Virus record (IMG/VR): IMGVR_UViG_3300037258_000216
Span: 1-42,904 of that record
From: a virus
Strand: one strand, 5' to 3'
Length of the DNA: 42,904 bases
Shown here: piece after piece, positions 38,996 through 42,904 of the stretch
Layout: each line of letters starts with the position of its first letter
Position numbering within the stretch: the first letter of the stretch is position 1
Notes under the pieces: model-generated
Databases searched by the model: none
Told to the model about the DNA's origin: nothing
What the model saw: only the letters and a program-made list of their open reading frames with translations
Position numbers and translations under genes: made by a program

Positions 38996-40634
38996 ATACC
39001 TTACTATCAATGATAACGATGAATATGACACTAGCCTAAGCGAACTGATAGACGATTCGCCTGGCGTAAAACAACGCTTTGTTAGTTACTTAATGCACAC
39101 GCACCCTGCAATAGAAGGCGAGCATGGTGACGATACAACATTCCATGCAGCGCGGGAAGGTAAACTTTACGGGCTGTCTCAAGATACAAATTATGAACTC
39201 ATGTGGAAATACTTCAATCCGCGTTGCATACCTGAATGGAGCGAACAAGAGTTACGTAAGAAAGTTGAAAGCGCATACACTTCAACAAGATTACCTATAG
39301 GTGCACTTAGTTCAAAACAGGCTTTTGGTAAACCCGAAGCTTTGACCGGCGATACGCTGCTTGCGGAAGAGGAAGCTAAAGGCATACTGTGGGAATTTGT
39401 TGACGCTAACCCCAACAAGGGTTACATGCGCACGCTAAATAACTTGCGTAACTATTGGCTGCTTTCAGTAAGGCGTGATTTAACAACCGATTTAGTAGTG
39501 CCTAATGAACTGTATAGGTTAATACGTTACAACGAATTTTCGCATCAAATAGAATTTACGCGCAAGGCGCCCTGGCATCGAGGCACAACACCTATTAAGT
39601 ATTGGCGCGACGCTGACGAAATAGAAGCTAAAGTATGGCTAGGTCACGTACAACATTTTCATCCTACTACTGCAATGATGCACGAAGCGGCTATTAGCAT
39701 TTCACATTTCTATTCTTATCATCCAGTGCGAGAGTGGCTTATGCAATTAGTTTGGGACGGTAAGGAAAGATTGGATACTTGGTTAACAAATTATTGTGAG
39801 GCAGCGCAAAGTGATTACGTATCAACGGTCGGAAAGTGTACTTTGGTTGCTGCTGTTGCTCGCGTTATGGAACCTGGCTGTCAGCACGATTCGATGCTTA
39901 TTCTTGAAGGTGAGCAAGGGACTGGCAAAACTTCAGCGGTAAGAGCATTGGGCGGTGCATGGTATGGCGATGTTATTTTAAATTTCCATGACAAAGACAC
40001 TGTGCAAAATATGCAGGGCTTATGGATATTGGAAGCAAGCGAAATGGAATTTACGCGACGCAGCGACGTTGCCGCAATGAAAAGGTTTTTGACACTTAAA
40101 GTAGATAATGTGAGGCTAGCATATGGAAGAAACAGCGAAGAATTACCACGACAATGCGTGTTCATCGGTACAGTTAACCCAGGAAAGAAGCCGTCTTATC
40201 TGTCAGATACAGATGGCAATAGGCGATTTTGGCCAGTGGCTACTAGGCGCATCCATCTGTCATCATTGCAAAAAGAAAGAGAGCAACTTTTTGCTGAAGC
40301 ATACCAAGCTTATATTAGAGGCGATAACTGGCATCTCAGTGACCCAGCAATAGCAGCACAAGCGTGTGCGGAAGCTATGATGCGTGTAGGTGAAGATGCA
40401 TGGCAGGAAGTAGTTAGAAGTTGGATTAGCGGAGGTGAAATACCAAAAAATCTCACCACTTCAAGAGTGGCGTATCAAGCACTTAACTTGCAACCTCGTG
40501 AATTGGACCGCTTCAATACGCAACGTATTGGTCGTGTTATGGAAGCCTTAGGGTATAAGCGTGCTAGACAACGCGAGGGTAAGGACACGATACATATTTG
40601 GGTAAAAAGTTACGAAGAGCTAGAAGGCATTTGA
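38979..40634 (+). CDS. VapE/D5-type replicative helicase ATPase
   Basis: Protein of 551 residues. The first 150 are a helical region like the linker behind primase domains. Residues about 300-430 hold the VapE (virulence-associated E) ATPase: LILEGEQGTGKTSAVRALGG (Walker A), then LWILEASEMEF (Walker B), then VFIGTVNP (sensor) and TDGNRRFWPV. These proteins unwind DNA at phage and island origins. It ends YEELEGI. Its start overlaps the broken gene by 17 bases, and its stop overlaps the next start (TGATG). Confidence 0.9.
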   Translation: MSILAKYLTINDNDEYDTSLSELIDDSPGVKQRFVSYLMHTHPAIEGEHGDDTTFHAAREGKLYGLSQDTNYELMWKYFNPRCIPEWSEQELRKKVESAYTSTRLPIGALSSKQAFGKPEALTGDTLLAEEEAKGILWEFVDANPNKGYMRTLNNLRNYWLLSVRRDLTTDLVVPNELYRLIRYNEFSHQIEFTRKAPWHRGTTPIKYWRDADEIEAKVWLGHVQHFHPTTAMMHEAAISISHFYSYHPVREWLMQLVWDGKERLDTWLTNYCEAAQSDYVSTVGKCTLVAAVARVMEPGCQHDSMLILEGEQGTGKTSAVRALGGAWYGDVILNFHDKDTVQNMQGLWILEASEMEFTRRSDVAAMKRFLTLKVDNVRLAYGRNSEELPRQCVFIGTVNPGKKPSYLSDTDGNRRFWPVATRRIHLSSLQKEREQLFAEAYQAYIRGDNWHLSDPAIAAQACAEAMMRVGEDAWQEVVRSWISGGEIPKNLTTSRVAYQALNLQPRELDRFNTQRIGRVMEALGYKRARQREGKDTIHIWVKSYEELEGI

Positions 40635-40855
40635 TGTACGACAAACCTAATCCGGGTCAACCTATGTACGTTAATTTAAAGAAACGGCATTTTGCACATC
40701 AAGGTAATTACAAAATGGCATGTTGCGATTGCAGTCTAGTTCACATAATGCGCTTTGAAATAGAAAAGAGTACAGGCAGATTGATAATTAGAGCATGGCG
40801 CGATAATCGCGCTACAGGTCAAATGAGACGTAAAAGAAAAAAGAAAAAAGGATAA
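40634..40855 (+). CDS. Small zinc-binding protein
   Basis: Protein of 73 residues from ATG 40634. A central MACCDCSLVHIM, a strand with STGRLIIRAWRDNRATG, and a very basic tail (RRKRKKKKG) form a pattern I know from tiny phage proteins next to replication genes. The Cys triplet and His suggest metal binding. Its stop overlaps the helicase start by one base. Confidence 0.75.
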   Translation: MYDKPNPGQPMYVNLKKRHFAHQGNYKMACCDCSLVHIMRFEIEKSTGRLIIRAWRDNRATGQMRRKRKKKKG

Positions 40856-42666
40856 TGACAAATCAGCTATTACCATTTCAACCGGCAGGGGTTGAATTTC
40901 TATTAGGTAAACTGCCTAAATCAAAAGCACCGCATCGTTTGCTTGCTGACGATATGGGGTTAGGTAAAACTATTCAAGTATGCGAAGCCATTCGCCGACT
41001 AAAAGAAAAGCACGTACAAGTTCCACTGTTGATTGTTTGTCCTCCCTTAATTAAAATGACGTGGAAACAAACACTAATCAATTGGAGTGGTATCAGTGCT
41101 AAAGATATTCAGATTATTACTTACGGCGCGCAGAAAGTTACAGGCTCCGTCGTTATCGTTAACTATGAACTGCTCCACAATAAAGCATTGCGCGTACAAC
41201 TTCTTAATCGTAAGTTTCTTGTGGGCGTATTTGATGAAGTTCACCGACTTAAAAGTTTGGATTCTAAAATCTCTGAAATCGTCTTAGGTAACACCGCGCA
41301 CTACAAACCCTTAATAGGACAGTGCTATTACAAATGGTGTTTGTCCGGCACATTCATACCTAATAGACCGGCTGAAGCTTATCTGCTACTCAAGACACTA
41401 GCACCTGAATGTATCGAGCCCTATTTAAGTTGGGACGCTTTTGCTAAATACTTTTGCGGGGGTTACTATGATGAATGTACCGGCAAGACTGTTGGTAAAG
41501 GCGGCAGCCATTTAGATGAACTAAAAGAGCGTATGGCTGGCTTTATGTTGCGCCGTACTGAAGATGAAGTAAATTTGCCGGATAAGCTAATCCAGCATGT
41601 TTATTGCCAAGTCAGTATGCCTCAGGTACAAAACCTGGCAAAAGAAATCTCAGTTATGAGCACCGAAAATACCCATTTGGCTACTTTACGTAAAGCGGTG
41701 GGAATTGCCAAGATTCCTTTTTGCATAGATTATCTGACTGATTGGCTTGAAAACCATCCAGAACAAAAGATAGTAGTGTTCGCTTACAGCCGGCAGGTAA
41801 TAGAGAGTATCGCCGATTCCGATAAACTAGCTAAATTCAATCCGGTATATGTTTACGGTGGCAGTTCGGCTAAAGACAAAGAATTTGCTTTGCGCTATTT
41901 TGCCGAAGACCCGGCTTGTCGTATGCTTGAACTGCAAATACTAAGTGGGGGTGAAGCTTTAGACGGGTTGCAGTATACGGCTAATAATGTGTTCTTTGCC
42001 GAACAAGAATGGTCGGCGGGAGTTTTCGACCAGGCATTAAAGCGCATACACAGGATAGGTCAGACTAAAGCCGTTCATGCGATGGTAGCAATAGCGCAGA
42101 ATGTGGATTTAGAAAATATCATCACTCAGACATACAAACGAAAAAAGAAGACTATACAAAAATTGCTAGACCCGTGCAATAATAAAACCGATATACTACA
42201 TACCCCTTCTATTAACAGAGGAAATCATATGACCATTGAAGACAAGTTAGACGCGATAATTCAATTGCTTGAAGTTATTGCTGCCAATACCCAAGTAGGC
42301 AGTCGTTCAACTGAAGCAGAAGATAGCGAGCCTGCACCAAAGCCTACGCGTGGACGCAAGCCGGCAGCAAAAAGCGAGGTTGAAAAACCCAGCTTAAAAA
42401 AATCGCAAAGCGCACCCCAGTTAGACGAAGAACAAGTGCGCGAAAAAATGTTAGAAGTGTACCAAGCACACGTCGAACAGTATCCGGGACCAAAAGCAAA
42501 GCTAGAAGCAAAAGCAGCCCTAAAAAGAATAGTAAAGCAAACGGGGTACGACAGCTTCGAGGAAATGGAACCAAGCGACTATCGGGAGTTCGTAAACGGA
42601 CTGGAACGGTTAAAAGGAACGTTCGTTCCCGACGCTGAGGAATCTGACGATTTAGAAGATATCTAA
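40855..42666 (+). CDS. SNF2/DEAD-type helicase fused to an acidic-tailed domain
   Basis: Protein of 603 residues. Helicase motifs: I LADDMGLGKTIQ (about 30-41), Ia LIVCPPLI, II DEVH, III LSGTFIPNR, V-like GGEALDGLQ, VI ALKRIHRIGQ. Residues 459-603 form a second part: a helix (DKLDAIIQLLEVIAAN), a Pro/Lys-rich linker, a helical domain with GYDSFEEMEPSDYREFV, and an acidic end DDLEDI. This second part has its own strong ribosome site and ATG (42229), so it is probably also made alone. The helicase may remodel forks or clear bound proteins. Confidence 0.9.
   Translation: MTNQLLPFQPAGVEFLLGKLPKSKAPHRLLADDMGLGKTIQVCEAIRRLKEKHVQVPLLIVCPPLIKMTWKQTLINWSGISAKDIQIITYGAQKVTGSVVIVNYELLHNKALRVQLLNRKFLVGVFDEVHRLKSLDSKISEIVLGNTAHYKPLIGQCYYKWCLSGTFIPNRPAEAYLLLKTLAPECIEPYLSWDAFAKYFCGGYYDECTGKTVGKGGSHLDELKERMAGFMLRRTEDEVNLPDKLIQHVYCQVSMPQVQNLAKEISVMSTENTHLATLRKAVGIAKIPFCIDYLTDWLENHPEQKIVVFAYSRQVIESIADSDKLAKFNPVYVYGGSSAKDKEFALRYFAEDPACRMLELQILSGGEALDGLQYTANNVFFAEQEWSAGVFDQALKRIHRIGQTKAVHAMVAIAQNVDLENIITQTYKRKKKTIQKLLDPCNNKTDILHTPSINRGNHMTIEDKLDAIIQLLEVIAANTQVGSRSTEAEDSEPAPKPTRGRKPAAKSEVEKPSLKKSQSAPQLDEEQVREKMLEVYQAHVEQYPGPKAKLEAKAALKRIVKQTGYDSFEEMEPSDYREFVNGLERLKGTFVPDAEESDDLEDI
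42229..42666 (+). CDS. Internal in-frame product of the helicase gene
   Basis: ATG 42229 is preceded by AGAGGAAA five bases away, in frame with the helicase. It would give 145 residues: helix MTIEDKLDAIIQLLEVIAAN, a basic linker, an HTH-like helical part and the acidic tail DDLEDI. Comparable stand-alone proteins occur in other phages, so this is either an older separate gene fused by loss of a stop or a deliberate second start. Confidence 0.55.
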   Translation: MTIEDKLDAIIQLLEVIAANTQVGSRSTEAEDSEPAPKPTRGRKPAAKSEVEKPSLKKSQSAPQLDEEQVREKMLEVYQAHVEQYPGPKAKLEAKAALKRIVKQTGYDSFEEMEPSDYREFVNGLERLKGTFVPDAEESDDLEDI

Positions 42667-42681
42667 ATCGTTGGTGCAAAG

Positions 42682-42904
42682 ACTGACATGTCGCATACTG
42701 TAAAAGGTAGGCGCGACCGATAAAAGACGCACAGCGGCAATACGTTATGTTGGGAAAACCGCCATCAACACTCAACCACTCTTAGGGGGGGGGGATTAAC
42801 AAATGTCATTTGATAGAGAACTGGCAACCCAAAAGGAAATAAAATACCTTGAAGAACAAGCCAAAGTAATTGAAAAGGCAAAAGCTGAAGCAGAAGAAAA
42901 AACT
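42682..42904. repeat. Terminal redundancy, right copy
   Basis: Repeats 1-222 with a single inserted G in the poly-G tract. It begins 15 bases after the stop codon of the helicase gene ending at 42666, so helicase, leader and first gene read as one + strand unit when the ends are joined. The unique genome length is then about 42,681 bp. Confidence 0.95.
42803..42904 (+). CDS. Second copy of first gene, cut by window end
   Basis: First 34 codons of the gene at 121-417, repeated in the right terminal copy and cut by the window end. Its leader has ten Gs (42785-42794) instead of nine. It is not an extra gene if the genome is circular. Confidence 0.9.
   Translation, partial: MSFDRELATQKEIKYLEEQAKVIEKAKAEAEEKT

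Noticed and set aside
1-42904. Single-subunit T7-type RNA polymerase and its promoters
   Set aside because: No large frame has polymerase motifs other than the family A DNA polymerase, and I saw no repeated 20-base promoter-like element before late genes.
1-42904. CRISPR array or insertion sequence
   Set aside because: No regularly spaced repeats, transposase frame or flanking inverted repeats were found on reading both strands.

Overview
This window looks like a complete, or almost complete, genome of a tailed phage of the short-tailed (podovirus) type with a Gram-negative bacterial host. The first 222 bases reappear at the end (42682-42904), so the window is one genome of about 42.68 kb cut open inside a transcription unit. 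No integrase, no lambda-type repressor, no reverse transcriptase and no single-subunit RNA polymerase are visible. The virion genes follow a T7-like order (portal, scaffold, capsid, two tail tube proteins, three or four internal virion proteins, tail fibre). The phage therefore probably depends on host RNA polymerase.

Layout. Two divergent blocks leave a gene-poor stretch at 34264-35177, which carries a palindrome and nine GGTAAC/GTTACC sites, some phased at 11 bp (candidate origin or operator region). Rightward (+), 35.2 kb to the end and on through 1-8.4 kb if circular: tiny membrane proteins, small early genes separated by hairpins or terminators, a Lar-like zinc protein, an HTH protein, a prim-pol primase, a broken capsid-like gene, a VapE/D5-type helicase and an SNF2-type helicase. 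Across the junction follow a small gene, a tRNA-like RNA, an Acb2/Tad1-like protein, a Cas4/RecB-like nuclease (DUF2800), a single-strand DNA-binding protein (DUF2815), a second HTH protein, family A DNA polymerase and a RuvC-like resolvase. Leftward (-), 34.3 kb down to 8.4 kb: packaging (TerS, TerL), head, tail, ejection proteins, fibre, a Tad2-like protein, holin and endolysin. The two blocks converge on a bidirectional terminator at 8312-8335.

How the parts work together. The + block supplies DNA replication, recombination and probable counter-defence functions. The - block builds and releases virions. Genes are packed with ATGA, TAATG and TGATG overlaps, which implies translational coupling. 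A ribbon-helix-helix regulator (8865-9050, +) sits against the direction of the lysis genes.

Most unusual items: a tRNA-like RNA whose anticodon region is replaced by a long nested hairpin; a DNA segment of the capsid gene reused in an early gene that is then broken by a 55-bp duplication; a shared acidic C-terminal tail on several replication and packaging proteins; a terminase that seems to start at ATC; nine-G ribosome-binding tracts whose length differs between the two terminal copies; a row of signal-peptide proteins inside the head module; and at least two, perhaps three, anti-defence candidates. All functional names rest on reading motifs by eye; no database search was run.
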